A stretch of DNA of 64,000 nt from REEB95 sp050729835 (GCA_050729835.1 JBOHLS010000012.1:1-64000); one strand, 5' to 3'. Positions 52,692 to 61,782 are shown, counted from the stretch's first letter. Notes: generated by a model not told the origin, from the letters alone. Translations and numbers: made by a program.

Positions 52692-53097
52692 CTATTTCGG
52701 CGGCAGGACGGCGGTGGCGTCAACCTCGAACAGCAAGCCGTCGGCAGCGAGCCGTACGACCTGGATCAAGGTCGAAGCCGGCGGATTGTCGTGGCTGACG
52801 TAACGGTCGCGCACCTGGCGGAAACAGCGGAAAATGCCGCGGCATGTCAACGACGTAGTTGTTGATCTTGACGAGGTGCTCCATGCCGCCGTCGACGGCG
52901 GCGAGCGCGGTCTTAAGATTCTCGAAGGCCTGGGTCGTCTGCGCCAGGAAATCACCGGGCGCGCCGACGATTCGGCCGGTGCCGTCGAGGCCGAGCTGGC
53001 CGCTAACATAGACGGTGCGTCCAGGTCCGGCCGTATCAACGACGTGCGTCATGCCGGGAATTCTGAACAGCGCCTGCGGGTTGACGAAGTTCAGCAT
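52692..53097 (-). pseudogene. RidA-family protein with one frameshift
   Basis: The first frame reads LNFVNPQALFRIPGMTHVV, TVYVSGQLGLDGTGRIVG and INNYVVDMPRHFPLF. Removing one A of AAA at 52822-52824 continues it as RQVRDRYVSHDNPPASTLIQV and ends FEVDATAVLPPK. The repaired protein is 134 residues, normal for RidA (YjgF/Rid). The Arg that binds the imine is in the RDRYV segment and PPASTLIQV is a family block, so the restored protein would be active. RidA hydrolyses reactive enamine/imine intermediates. The extra base lies in a three-A run. Confidence 0.75.
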
Positions 53098-53149
53098 GGA
53101 CGCAAAACCCGATCGGTCATCGCCTATCTCCTGACAGAAGGATGATGGA

Positions 53150-53689
53150 TCAGCCGCCGCGCGCCTCGCGCGCCAGCCGCACGATTTCCTCGCGCACGAT
53201 GCGCTCGATCAGCGGCGGCAAATTGGCGTCGAGCCACGCCTTGAGCAGCGGCTTAAGCAGGTCGCGGGTTGTGTCCTCGAGCGTGCGGTCGCCCAAAACG
53301 CTTGCGGCCGCGTTGCGCGGCGCCGCCCGCGCCAGCTCCGACAGCGCCGCGACCGAAGCGGCGGCCGTATCGGCGGAGATCACGCTCTCGCTCGGCGGCG
53401 TCGGCACCGTCAGCGTCGGCCCAGCGGGCTGCGGATCGGCAGCCAGCTTGGGCGTCGGCTCGTAGGGCGCGACCGCGATCGGCGGCGGCTCGCTGCGCGG
53501 CGTCATGCGCGCGGCCAGCGAGACCACCGAGCCGTCGGCCTCGAGCCGGTCGGTCAACTCGAGAATATCCTGTTCGGTAGCGGCCGTGCTCGCCTTGCCG
53601 CCGCCCTCCGAATCCTCGGCGATGATGCGGCGGATCGAGGCGAGTATCTCCTCCATCGAAGGTTCGTCCTGGCGCCTGATATCCGACAT
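53150..53689 (-). CDS. popZ: PopZ-like (DUF2497) polar organising protein
   Basis: A 179-residue protein. The N-terminal helix DEPSMEEILASIRRIIAED is the partner-binding motif of PopZ. A Pro- and acid-rich disordered spacer follows, and the C-terminal helices LEDTTRDLLKPLLKAWLDAN and LIERIVREEIVRLA are the oligomerisation domain. In Caulobacter PopZ anchors the ParB-origin complex at the pole. ATG 53689 begins the conserved block. It lies between ridA/valS and tolC. Confidence 0.85.
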   Translation of the reverse strand: MSDIRRQDEPSMEEILASIRRIIAEDSEGGGKASTAATEQDILELTDRLEADGSVVSLAARMTPRSEPPPIAVAPYEPTPKLAADPQPAGPTLTVPTPPSESVISADTAAASVAALSELARAAPRNAAASVLGDRTLEDTTRDLLKPLLKAWLDANLPPLIERIVREEIVRLAREARGG

Positions 53690-53808
53690 GGGAATCTCCA
53701 CCAACCACACGCTGCCGACCGAGCAGTGCCCAGATATAGTAGGGAAAGACCCTATGAAATGCTAGGTATGCCTTCCCGCCTGGGGATAACTTGCCGGCGC
53801 GGCCGGTT

Positions 53809-55176
53809 TCACTTGCCCGAGCCGAAGCCCAGCCACTTCGACCGCACCACATCGTAATAACGGTTCACGTCGTAAAGGTTCACCGCCAGCTTGAGGTCGG
53901 CGGCGGTCAGCCGGCCGATCTGATCCGCCAGATTGAACTCGGCGACGGCGAGATCGTGCTGCGCCTTGACCAGATTGGTGCGGTCGGCGAACAGCTCCTG
54001 CTCAGCATTGAGCACGTCGATGAGCGTGCGCAGGCCGGAACGCTGCTGCGCCTTGAGCCCTTCATAGGCGACCGTGTCGGCCTGGATCGCCGCCTGCTGC
54101 GAGACGAGATTGGCGCGTTGCGCCTGGATGGTCTCCCAGGCCGCGGTGGCACCCTCGACCGCGAAACGCCGCGCATCGTCGGTCAGGCCCTCGCTCTGGC
54201 CGACCTTCTGCTTGGCCTGGCGCGATTCCGAATAAATCAGCCCGGCCTCGTAGAGCGGCACGCTGAGCTGCGCCTGCACCGTGCCAAAGGTGGTCTCGTG
54301 ACCCTGAAGCTGCACCGGATCGTCGGTGCGGTTGGCCTCGCCGACCAGATTGATGCTGGGCAGCAGCTGCGCCTCGGTGGCGGCGACCTGATCGCGCGCC
54401 GCGGCCTCGCCGAACAGCGCCGAGATCACGTTCGGATTCTTGATCGCGGCCTGACCGAGCGCCGCGCCGCGGGTCGCGGGAATCGCGGGCTGGATGGTCG
54501 GCGGCACTAGATTCTCCGGCGCGTGGCCGACGAAACGCGCATAGTTGGCGCGGTCGGATTGCAGCGTGCCCTCGTCCTGCTGGCGCTGGGCGTGCGCCGC
54601 CTGGAGGCGGGCCTCGGCCTGGGCGACGTCGGTGCGGGTGACGAGGCCCGAGCGGAACTGGGCGCGAGTCTGATCGAGCGTCTCCTGCAGCACCTTCTCG
54701 TTGTTGCGGTCGAGGCCGACCACCGACTGGTCGCGCAACACGTCGAGATAGGCCGAGATGACGCTGAACAGCACTGTGCCCTCGACGGCGATGAGATGGG
54801 CGCGCTCGGCCTTGACCGTGTCCTCCGCCGCCGCGGTCTTGGCGACGGTCTGGCCGCCCTGATAAACCGGTTGGACCAGCTTGATGTCGAGCGAGCGCGG
54901 CGTGTCGTAGCCCTCGGGCACCTGCGTGCTGGTGGTCGGCGTGTTCTCAAATTGCTGCTTGCCGAGGGCGCCGTTGAACTGGAGCGTCGGCCGCCAGCCG
55001 GACAGCGCCTGGTTCACGCCTTCGTCGGTAGCACGCAGATTGGCGCGCTCGGCCAGCAACTGGGGATTGGTGTTGTAGGCCTCGGCGAGCGCGTCCTGCA
55101 GCGTCTCGGCCCGCGCCGGTGCCACGCCGATCGCCAGCGCCGGAAGCAACGCCAGGATCACGCCGCGCCGTATCAT
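53809..55176 (-). CDS. tolC: TolC-family outer-membrane efflux protein
   Basis: A 455-residue exported protein. The signal peptide MIRRGVILALLPALAIGVAPARA is followed by ETLQDALAEAYNTNPQLLAER. Two structural repeats of coiled coil and barrel strands follow, with PVYQGGQTVAKTAAAEDTV in the first and VPLYEAGLIYSESRQAKQKV in the second, and an aromatic end. It forms the trimeric outer-membrane channel for type I secretion or RND pumps; no pump gene is in the window. It is eight bases from pcm2 on the same strand. Confidence 0.95.
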   Translation of the reverse strand: MIRRGVILALLPALAIGVAPARAETLQDALAEAYNTNPQLLAERANLRATDEGVNQALSGWRPTLQFNGALGKQQFENTPTTSTQVPEGYDTPRSLDIKLVQPVYQGGQTVAKTAAAEDTVKAERAHLIAVEGTVLFSVISAYLDVLRDQSVVGLDRNNEKVLQETLDQTRAQFRSGLVTRTDVAQAEARLQAAHAQRQQDEGTLQSDRANYARFVGHAPENLVPPTIQPAIPATRGAALGQAAIKNPNVISALFGEAAARDQVAATEAQLLPSINLVGEANRTDDPVQLQGHETTFGTVQAQLSVPLYEAGLIYSESRQAKQKVGQSEGLTDDARRFAVEGATAAWETIQAQRANLVSQQAAIQADTVAYEGLKAQQRSGLRTLIDVLNAEQELFADRTNLVKAQHDLAVAEFNLADQIGRLTAADLKLAVNLYDVNRYYDVVRSKWLGFGSGK

Positions 55177-55184
55177 CCGCGCGC

Positions 55185-55850
55185 TCAGAATGCGAAGCTC
55201 GGCGCCGGCTGATAACCCGGCAGGTACGGGGTGCTGGCATCGAAGATCGGCCGGCGCGACAGCACCGTGCCGACGCGGGTCATCACCTCGGCCGCACCCA
55301 TCGGCGCGCCGGGCTTGCGCACGACGCCGACCAGCCGGCCGCCCTCGGCGAGTTGCGCACGCAGCGCCGGCGGCACTTCCGCCGCGGCGCCGGCGAGAAC
55401 GATCGCGCCGTAGGGCGCGTTCGCTTCGTAACCCCGCTCCAGCGCGCCCTGCACGACTTGGAGATTGGCACCGCCGAGTTCGGCCACGAGCCGGCGCGCG
55501 GCAGCCGCGGCACCAGGATCGGACTCCAGCATGACGACCTGGCCAGCAAACCGCGCCAGGATCACGGCGGCATAGCCGGTCGGGTCGCCGATCGTCAGGA
55601 CCCGCTCGGCCGGCGTGATCGCCGCGGCCTGCACCAGCCGCGCCAGCACCATCGGTTCGATCAGCCAACGGCCGTTGCCGAGCGGCAGGTCCTCGTCGAT
55701 ATAAGCGACGCCGCGCAGCGCCTCGGGCACGAAGCGTTCGCGCGGCACGTCGCCGAAGGCATCGAGCACGCGGCTATCGCTGACGGCATTGGTGCGCACC
55801 TGGCCATGGAGCATGGCCAAGCGCGCGGCACTAAAATCGAATCGGGTCAT
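55185..55850 (-). CDS. Divergent protein-L-isoaspartate methyltransferase paralogue
   Basis: A 221-residue Pcm-fold protein. Its N-terminus MTRFDFSAARLAMLHGQVRTN is typical of the tolC-linked alphaproteobacterial Pcm paralogue. DLPLGNGRWLIEPMVLARLVQA corresponds to the substrate segment. The SAM motif reads VLTIGDPTGYAAVILA, departing from IGTGSGY, so SAM binding may be altered. Its substrate may differ from isoaspartate. It is co-transcribed with tolC. Confidence 0.85.
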   Translation of the reverse strand: MTRFDFSAARLAMLHGQVRTNAVSDSRVLDAFGDVPRERFVPEALRGVAYIDEDLPLGNGRWLIEPMVLARLVQAAAITPAERVLTIGDPTGYAAVILARFAGQVVMLESDPGAAAAARRLVAELGGANLQVVQGALERGYEANAPYGAIVLAGAAAEVPPALRAQLAEGGRLVGVVRKPGAPMGAAEVMTRVGTVLSRRPIFDASTPYLPGYQPAPSFAF

Positions 55851-55987
55851 GGGAATGGATGAAGATCGACCGCTAACAATCTTGAAAATCCGATCTTAGC
55901 CGCAGCCTTGCGGCGCGACAATCGCAGAGTCGTCTCGGCATTGCGCCAGGCGGGCGGAAACGCCTATATGTCGGGCCTCGGCGCGCT

Positions 55988-56061
55988 GGCCGGATGGCAG
56001 AGTGGTTATGCAGGGGACTGCAAATCCCCGTACAGCGGTTCGATTCCGCTTCCGGCCTCCA
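55988..56061 (+). tRNA. tRNA-Cys (GCA)
   Basis: The acceptor GGCCGGA (55988-55994) pairs with TCCGGCC (56051-56057). The anticodon loop CTGCAAA carries GCA at 56020-56022, the T loop is TTCGATT, and CCA is encoded (56059-56061). All arms fold normally. Confidence 0.96.
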
Positions 56062-56115
56062 CGCGGTTCCGGTTTGGACTCGTTAACCGGGCGTGTGTAT
56101 ATGATGCGGCCATAT

Positions 56116-56190
56116 TCCGGGGTAGCTCAGCGGTAGAGCAACGGACTGTTAATCCGTCGGTCGTCGGTTCGATCCCGACCCCCGGAGCCA
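56116..56190 (+). tRNA. tRNA-Asn (GTT)
   Basis: The acceptor TCCGGGG (56116-56122) pairs with CCCCGGA (56180-56186). The D arm is AGCTCAGCGGTAGAGC, the anticodon GTT is at 56148-56150 in CTGTTAA, the T loop is TTCGATC, and CCA is encoded. A short T run follows (TTTT). Confidence 0.97.
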
Positions 56191-56293
56191 TTTTCTGAGC
56201 AACGGGTCGAGCGGTGCGTCCGCTCGGCCCTCGCTTACCGCGGCATGGCCCGCCCGGGCCCTTCCCGCCGAGCGCGATCAACGGGAGCGACGC

Positions 56294-57001
56294 TTGTCGA
56301 CGACACCGCCGGCGGATTTCCACTTCGTCCGCGATTACCAGAAGCTGGTCACCGACCTGCTGGCGCAGTTTCCGCTAGACGAGGCGATGGCACGCGCCGT
56401 CGGCGGCAGCTTCGAGCGCTTCGGCGCGGTCGAAGGCGCGTTGCTCTATTGGGCGGGATTGCGCGGCGGCATGGCCTTGATCGATTTCGGCTGCGGCAGC
56501 GGCCGGCTCGCCTGGGTCTTGGGCAAGCTGTCGATCAAGCTCGATTACTTCGGCATCGACATCGACCAGCGACTGCTCGATTACGCCAAGACCAAGTCGC
56601 CGCTGCATTTCCGCTTCGCCTTGAGCCAGGCGCTGAACATTCCGGCGCCGGACGCCTCGGCCGACATGGTGTGCGCGTTCAGCGTCTTCACTCATCTGCG
56701 TCACACCGAGACCTTCCTCTACCTGCGCGACATGCATCGCGTCCTGCGTCCCGGCGGAAAGCTGGTGTTCTCGTTCTTCGAATTCGCGCTGTCGGCGCAT
56801 TGGAAGACCTTTACAGACACCGCCGCCGCAGAGCTGCACGGCGGCGCGCCGCACCTCAATCAGTTCATCGAGCGCAACGCGATCGACGTGTGGTGCGAGA
56901 AGCTGGGTTTCGAGCGGGAATCGTTCGTCGACGGTACCGCGGCACCATGGGGTGAGCCCGGCGCGCTGGGTCAGTCCGCGGCGATCCTGCGCCGCCGGTA
57001 A
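56294..57001 (+). CDS. Class I SAM-dependent methyltransferase
   Basis: A 235-residue Methyltransf_11/25-like protein. Motif I is LIDFGCGSGRLAWVLG (about 63-78), the acidic turn is FGIDIDQRLLDYA, motif II is DMVCAFSVFTHLRH and motif III is HRVLRPGGKLVFSF. It starts with TTG after GGGAG. No substrate clue is present; the FSVFTHL helix occurs in sugar- and lipid-methylating enzymes. It follows the tRNA genes and is likely transcribed alone. Confidence 0.85.
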   Translation: MSTTPPADFHFVRDYQKLVTDLLAQFPLDEAMARAVGGSFERFGAVEGALLYWAGLRGGMALIDFGCGSGRLAWVLGKLSIKLDYFGIDIDQRLLDYAKTKSPLHFRFALSQALNIPAPDASADMVCAFSVFTHLRHTETFLYLRDMHRVLRPGGKLVFSFFEFALSAHWKTFTDTAAAELHGGAPHLNQFIERNAIDVWCEKLGFERESFVDGTAAPWGEPGALGQSAAILRRR

Positions 57002-57025
57002 CGCCGGGGTCGGGCGAATGCGTGC

Positions 57026-57358
57026 CTAGCGCTTCACCTCTGGATCTTCGCCGCGACTGCGGCTCCGACCCGTCTGCTCCGCCTTTTTCAGGGATTTGCG
57101 TTCGGCGCCGGTGAGCGCCGCCTCCGCCTCGTGGGCCTTCTGCTCGACCAGACCGCTGTACGCAAAAGCCCGCGCTGCGCGATTGAACTCGCGTGCCGCG
57201 GTGCGGTTGCCTTCGCCCTCGTTCGCCGGCTCGGCCGGCGCGGCGCTACGCTCGCGGCGCTCGGCCGCAAGCCAGTGATCGAGCGCGCGGCCGTGCGGCC
57301 GGCCCTCCTTCTCCCACAACTCGTAGGCCCATTCCCTGATTCGCCTCTTGTCGTCCAT
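57026..57358 (-). CDS. DUF2934 domain protein
   Basis: A 110-residue protein. RIREWAYELWEKEGRPHGRALDHW is the short DUF2934 helix-turn segment, followed by a charged Ala/Glu/Arg-rich tail. Proteins with this domain are small, soluble and of unknown function, frequent in rhizobia and related bacteria. It lies convergent to the methyltransferase gene. Confidence 0.75.
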   Translation of the reverse strand: MDDKRRIREWAYELWEKEGRPHGRALDHWLAAERRERSAAPAEPANEGEGNRTAAREFNRAARAFAYSGLVEQKAHEAEAALTGAERKSLKKAEQTGRSRSRGEDPEVKR

Positions 57359-57441
57359 GTCGCGCTCCGTTCGGCCGAGGGCGGCGTTCCGCCCTCAGTG
57401 ATAACTGCCGCGGCAATTTTTGGTTGCGGCACACGCCGCCG

Positions 57442-58410
57442 CTAGGCTCGCACTTCCTGCCGCTGGAAGACGATATAGGCGACGACGAACAGGATGATGG
57501 TGCCGGCGACCAACCCGGTCGCCTGCGGCCAGATCAGCAGCAGGCTCTGGCCGAAAGGCAGCGGCGCGCCCATCACGCTGCCCTCGAGTTGCGACATGAA
57601 CACCGGGCCGAGCGCGCGCGTCGCCGGATGCAGCAACGCAAGCACGGATTCGTCGAAGAGCGTGCTCGGCGAGATGCGCGCCAACGTCTGCTGCAGCTCG
57701 ATTTGGCCGAGGCTCGGCCCGCCGCCGAGCAGCAGCGCCGCTGCGCTTGGCGGATAGACGGCGTTGGCAACAAACTGGACGATGAGCGGCCACACGACAC
57801 TCGCCAGCAGCCACAGCCCGAGCGCGACCAGCGCCGAGGTCGCCGCCGAGCGGAACACCACCGAGCACAGCATCGCCACCGCTAGCCACAATCCGCCGTA
57901 GAACAAGGCGACCACCAGGAAGCCGATGCCGCGCGCGACCTCGGCACCGCTCGGCGGCACGCCGAGGGTGAGGAGCCCAAAGCCGACGACCAGTAGCCAC
58001 AACGTCACCAGCGCGACGGCGAGCGTCGCCATGCCGGCGAGAAATTTTCCCAGCAGCAGCGCGTCGCGATAGATCGGCTGTGCCAGGATGCGGCTCATGG
58101 TGCGGCGGTTGAACTCGCCGTTGACCGTGTCGAAGCCGAGGCCGATCGCCATCAGCGGCACCAGGAACGCGAGCACCGCGATAAACGACGGCAGCGGCGT
58201 GCGCGCATGGGTGAAAAGCCGCAAGAAGACGAACGGATCGCTCGCGGTCGTGGTCTTCAAATCGCTGATCGCGGTATAGACGGCGCCAATGCCGGTCAGC
58301 AGCACCAGCCATTCGAGCACGAACATGCGCGCGCTGCCGAGATGGTCGGCGATCTCCTTGACGAAGACCGCACCGAGCCCCGTGAATGGCGAGCCGCTAC
58401 GCCGTGCCAT
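57442..58410 (-). CDS. ABC transporter permease (ABC-2 type)
   Basis: A 322-residue membrane protein with about six helices. The N-terminus VFVKEIADHLGSARMFVLEW is the ABC-2 amphipathic entry, and FDTVNGEFNRRTMSRILAQPIYRD is the coupling helix typical of NosY/GldF-like permeases. ATG 58410 overlaps the end of the ATPase gene. A short periplasmic loop lies near the C-terminus. It forms an exporter with the ATPase upstream. The substrate is unknown. Confidence 0.88.
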   Translation of the reverse strand: MARRSGSPFTGLGAVFVKEIADHLGSARMFVLEWLVLLTGIGAVYTAISDLKTTTASDPFVFLRLFTHARTPLPSFIAVLAFLVPLMAIGLGFDTVNGEFNRRTMSRILAQPIYRDALLLGKFLAGMATLAVALVTLWLLVVGFGLLTLGVPPSGAEVARGIGFLVVALFYGGLWLAVAMLCSVVFRSAATSALVALGLWLLASVVWPLIVQFVANAVYPPSAAALLLGGGPSLGQIELQQTLARISPSTLFDESVLALLHPATRALGPVFMSQLEGSVMGAPLPFGQSLLLIWPQATGLVAGTIILFVVAYIVFQRQEVRA

Positions 58411-59335
58411 GCCGACCCTCGAAATAGCGGCGGTAGATGGCATCGAGGCTGGGCTCGACGCCGACCAGGCGGCGCAGCGCGGCGCCGGACGCGACCGCCG
58501 CTTGCGCGAGATCGGCGCGCACGTCGCGGTCGGCGAGCACGCGCGTCGTGCCGCCGGTCGTCGTCGCCTGGCGCACGCCGGGCAGCGCAGCGAAGAGGCT
58601 CACGGCATCGACATCCCCATCGAGATCGAGCTCGAAGACGTAGACGCCGCCGAACACGTGCCGCGCCAGATCGGGCACGGCGCCTTGCAGCACGATCCGA
58701 CCCTGGTGAAACAAGGTGACGCGGTCGCATACCGCCTGCACGCGATCAAGCAGGTGCGACGACAGCAGTACGGCGGTGCCGTCGGCCTTGAGGCCACGAA
58801 TGATGTCGAGCAGATCGAAGCTTGCCTGTGGATCGAGACCCGAGGTCGGCTCGTCGAGCACGGCGACCTTGACGCCCTTCATCAGGACTTCGGCGAGGCC
58901 GAGGCGCTGGCGCATGCCGTGCGACAGGGTGCGCACTCGCCGGTCGGCGACGGCATCGAGGCCGACGCGTTGCAGCGCGGCGGTGATGTTCGCCTCGGCC
59001 CGCGCCCGCGGCAGACCGGCGAGGCGCGCGGTGTAGCGCAAATTCTCGCGCGCCGTCAGCGTGTCGTAGAAGCCGACCGAGTCCGGCAGGTAGCCGACGC
59101 GGCGCTTGACCTCGAGCGGCGCGCGCATCGGATCGAAGCCGTCGATGACAATGGCGCCGCCGCTGGGCTCGGTCAGGCCCAGCAGCATGAGGATGGTCGT
59201 CGTCTTGCCGGCGCCGTTGGGCCCGAGCACGCCGAGAATCTCGCCGCGATGGAGCTCGAGATCGACGCCCGACACCGCGGCGACCGACCCGTAGCACTTG
59301 CTCAGCCCCTTGGCGCTGAGGACGACCTCGCTCAT
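58397..59335 (-). CDS. ABC transporter ATP-binding protein
   Basis: A 312-residue ATPase. Walker A is VLGPNGAGKTTTI, the signature is RTLSHGMRQRLGLAEVL, Walker B is VAVLDEPTSGLDPQ, and the switch His is in LLSSHLL. A C-terminal extension of about 90 residues (DLARHVFGGVYVFELDLDGD onward) is typical of ABC-2 exporter ATPases of the NosF/CcmA type. The start overlaps the NEW3-domain gene by four bases. The three genes form one operon. Confidence 0.93.
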   Translation of the reverse strand: MSEVVLSAKGLSKCYGSVAAVSGVDLELHRGEILGVLGPNGAGKTTTILMLLGLTEPSGGAIVIDGFDPMRAPLEVKRRVGYLPDSVGFYDTLTARENLRYTARLAGLPRARAEANITAALQRVGLDAVADRRVRTLSHGMRQRLGLAEVLMKGVKVAVLDEPTSGLDPQASFDLLDIIRGLKADGTAVLLSSHLLDRVQAVCDRVTLFHQGRIVLQGAVPDLARHVFGGVYVFELDLDGDVDAVSLFAALPGVRQATTTGGTTRVLADRDVRADLAQAAVASGAALRRLVGVEPSLDAIYRRYFEGRHGTA

Positions 59336-60492
59336 CGCCGACCAAACCGAGCGACCGCGCCGACCGCGATCAGCAGCGCGGCGGCGATGATGGCGATGCC
59401 GACGATGCCCCACAGCGTCGATGTTTCGACGGTGATGCGGAAATTGGCCGAGGTCGACGCACCCTTGCCGTCGGCGCTGAAGGTCGTCATGTAGTCGCCC
59501 GCCAGCGCCTGGTCCGAGGGCGTGAGCTGCGCCTGGACCGTGGCTTTCTGGTTGGGCGCGAGCGCGGCGATGCTGGCCGGCGTGAAATCCACCTTCCAGG
59601 CGGAGGGTGGCGAGCCCGAGAGACGAATGTCGTGCGCCGGCGCGCTGCCGTCATTGCGCACGATGAGGCTGATGGTGGTGGCGCGGCCGGCCTCGGCCGA
59701 CGCGCTCAGCCGGTCGCCCGCGCCGCTGAGGCTGAGCTCGGGCTGGCCGGTGATCTGCATCTCGAGCTGCGTCGACGCCGTAACGCTGTTGGCCGAGGCA
59801 TGCACCACCACCGGATAGTCGCCCGCCTTGACGTTGTCGGGCGGCTGAACCTGGACCTGAAGGTCCTTGGTCTTGCCGGCCGGGATCGGGAGCGAACTCA
59901 GCTCCTGCGTCTCGTATGATTCGGTGAACGACGTCTGAAACCCCGGCGGCGCATCGGCGGTCAGGCTGACGGTGGTGTCCTTGGCACTGTCGTTGGCGAC
60001 GTGGAACGTGTACTTGAAACTGGTCGTCGGCGTGCCGCGCAGCGACGGCAGATCGGTGGTGATGGCAAGCTGCGGCGGCAGGTTCTGACCGATGGTGATG
60101 TCGATCGGCAGCGTCGCGATGGTGCCGGCGCCCTTGGCGTGCAGTACGATTTCGTCTGTGCCGACGCGAGCATTCGCTGGAACGTCGACACGCAGCGTCA
60201 AGGCCACGTTGTCGTCGGTCGCCGGCATCGCCGCGCTGACCGGCACGCCGTTGCCGAGGATCGCCGCCGTCCAGCCGGCTGGCACGTCGCTGACAGACAG
60301 CGCGACGCGCGCCGGCGGCAAGCCGTCGTTCTGTAGCTTGAGCTGAAGCGTGGTCGCGCGTCCCGCCTGGGCGGCCAACGACGGGTAGTCAGTCGTCAGC
60401 CACAGCCCTTTGATATGCGGTGCATCGGCCGCCTGTGCATGAGCGGCAGCGAGAGCAAGTAGCGAAATCGGCAGCCAGAATACACGGTGCAT
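59332..60492 (-). CDS. NEW3-domain exported membrane protein
   Basis: A 386-residue protein. A signal peptide (VFWLPISLLALAAAHAQA) is followed by at least three immunoglobulin-like NEW3 repeats, each with N-D-G/S and P-P-x-W segments (LKLQNDGLPPARV, FHVANDSAKDTTVS, LIVRNDGSAPAHDI and SPPSAWKV). One C-terminal helix (IVGIAIIAAALLIAVGAVA) and a short basic tail follow. It is thus anchored with its body outside the membrane. ATG 60492 begins the signal. It heads the NEW3-ATPase-permease operon, and may recognise the exported substrate, by inference from order. Confidence 0.8.
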   Translation of the reverse strand: MHRVFWLPISLLALAAAHAQAADAPHIKGLWLTTDYPSLAAQAGRATTLQLKLQNDGLPPARVALSVSDVPAGWTAAILGNGVPVSAAMPATDDNVALTLRVDVPANARVGTDEIVLHAKGAGTIATLPIDITIGQNLPPQLAITTDLPSLRGTPTTSFKYTFHVANDSAKDTTVSLTADAPPGFQTSFTESYETQELSSLPIPAGKTKDLQVQVQPPDNVKAGDYPVVVHASANSVTASTQLEMQITGQPELSLSGAGDRLSASAEAGRATTISLIVRNDGSAPAHDIRLSGSPPSAWKVDFTPASIAALAPNQKATVQAQLTPSDQALAGDYMTTFSADGKGASTSANFRITVETSTLWGIVGIAIIAAALLIAVGAVARFGRR

Positions 60493-60643
60493 CGAAACAA
60501 TCCTTCCCGGCAGTGACGCACGCACGGCCGCGCGGAGCACAAGCGAGCATCGGCCGGCCCCGGTTGGGGCATCGCGAAAAATACCGCCGCACCGAGGGGG
60601 GCCAAGTTAAATCACTGTAACGCCGGCCTAGCGCCGGCCGCGT

Positions 60644-61309
60644 TCAGCGGCGCGCGGGCAGCAGCTGCTTGATGCGCGCCGACAGGCCGTGACGGAATCG
60701 TTCGCGCCGCACCACGATCTCGCTTTCAACCCAGTTGAGCTGCACCACGCGGCGCGGCCCGCTGGTCGGATGGTGGCCGTGCCACGAATGCGGCGTGACC
60801 AGGAACGCCAGCAGCGTGCCGGCGGCGGGCGGCACCTCGGCGACCATGTCGTCGAGGCTGGCGTTGGAGCGCAGCAGACGGAGACGTCCGCCCGGCGTCT
60901 CCCAGGCCTCGTTCATGTAGATCAGCACGGTGATGATCTTGGTCGCGCTGTCGCTGTGGATGCGGCCATCCTTGGTCTGGGCCTGGCCGCGCACCGTGAC
61001 CATCGTCGGCCGGCCGGCAAGATCGAGGGCGAACTTGCGGGCGAAGGCCGCACGCATCGCCGGCCCCTCGATCTCGACGAGGAAATCCGCGAAGGCGCGA
61101 CCGTAAGCAACGTCGGCGACAGGAAAACTGCCCGGCCGCTCGAGCTGGGGATAATCGGCGGACAACGCGGCGCGCGACGCCGCCGGTACGAAGCCGGGCA
61201 CGATCACATAGGGAAACGGATTGGTCTCGAGCCGCGTGCACTCGAACGCCGCCAGATCGATGAAACGAAGCCGCTCCTGGGTAGCCACCGCCGTCATGGG
61301 CGGCATCAT
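60644..61309 (-). CDS. 2OG-Fe(II) oxygenase family protein
   Basis: A 221-residue double-stranded beta-helix protein. The iron site is RIHSDSATK (H-x-D) with the distal His in HSWHGHHPTSGPRRVV, whose Arg binds 2-oxoglutarate. ATG 61309, 61306 and 61297 are possible starts; none has a strong ribosome-binding site. Related proteins hydroxylate proteins or small molecules in glycan or antibiotic contexts, but the substrate is not visible. A GCCGGC hairpin (60622-60638) lies just after its stop. Confidence 0.83.
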   Translation of the reverse strand: MMPPMTAVATQERLRFIDLAAFECTRLETNPFPYVIVPGFVPAASRAALSADYPQLERPGSFPVADVAYGRAFADFLVEIEGPAMRAAFARKFALDLAGRPTMVTVRGQAQTKDGRIHSDSATKIITVLIYMNEAWETPGGRLRLLRSNASLDDMVAEVPPAAGTLLAFLVTPHSWHGHHPTSGPRRVVQLNWVESEIVVRRERFRHGLSARIKQLLPARR

Positions 61310-61375
61310 ACCGGCACGGTTGTGGCAGCACCAGCCGCCATCGGAACCGGATGGGATCGGGACCGTTGGCTTGCG

Positions 61376-61723
61376 ATGAGAACCGGCTTGCTCGACAGGC
61401 TCGCGGGCACGGCCACGGTGCTCGCTCTGGTCGCCGCGAGCAGCGACGTCTTCGCACAAAGCGCGAACCGGCCGCCCGACATGAGCCGCCCGACCAATAT
61501 GGCCCGCCGATCGACGGCGGGAGTCCACCGCGACCGCCGACGCAAACCGCGCCGGGCGACAATTCCGGCCCGCTCAGCAACCACCTGTCCGGCTCGGGCG
61601 GCGTGGTGCAGCCGCCGACCCACCACAAGAGAGTCATTCCGCCCGCCAAGCGCGGGACCGAACGCCATGCCGGTGATCCCACCGAACGCGCCGGACAACA
61701 ACCGCAGCGCCGAACCGAAATAG
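61376..61723 (+). pseudogene. Small Pro/Gly-rich exported protein with two compensating frameshifts
   Basis: The frame starts MRTGLLDRLAGTATVLALVA, a signal peptide, and continues SANRPPDMSRPTN. One base must be added at 61496-61497 to read YGPPIDGGSPPRPPTQ, GDNSGPLSNHLSGSGGVVQPP. One base must later be removed between 61630 and 61660 to return to MPVIPPNAPDNNRSAEPK and the TAG. The net length is 348 bases (115 residues). The SGGVVxPP then PVIPP ending is a pattern I associate with small alphaproteobacterial exported proteins of unknown role. Either sequence errors or decay is possible. Confidence 0.5.
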
Positions 61724-61782
61724 CGGCGAGCGTGCGCATCGTCGCTCGACGAGCGCGCCCGTCTTCCCTAGAGTGCGCCGCC

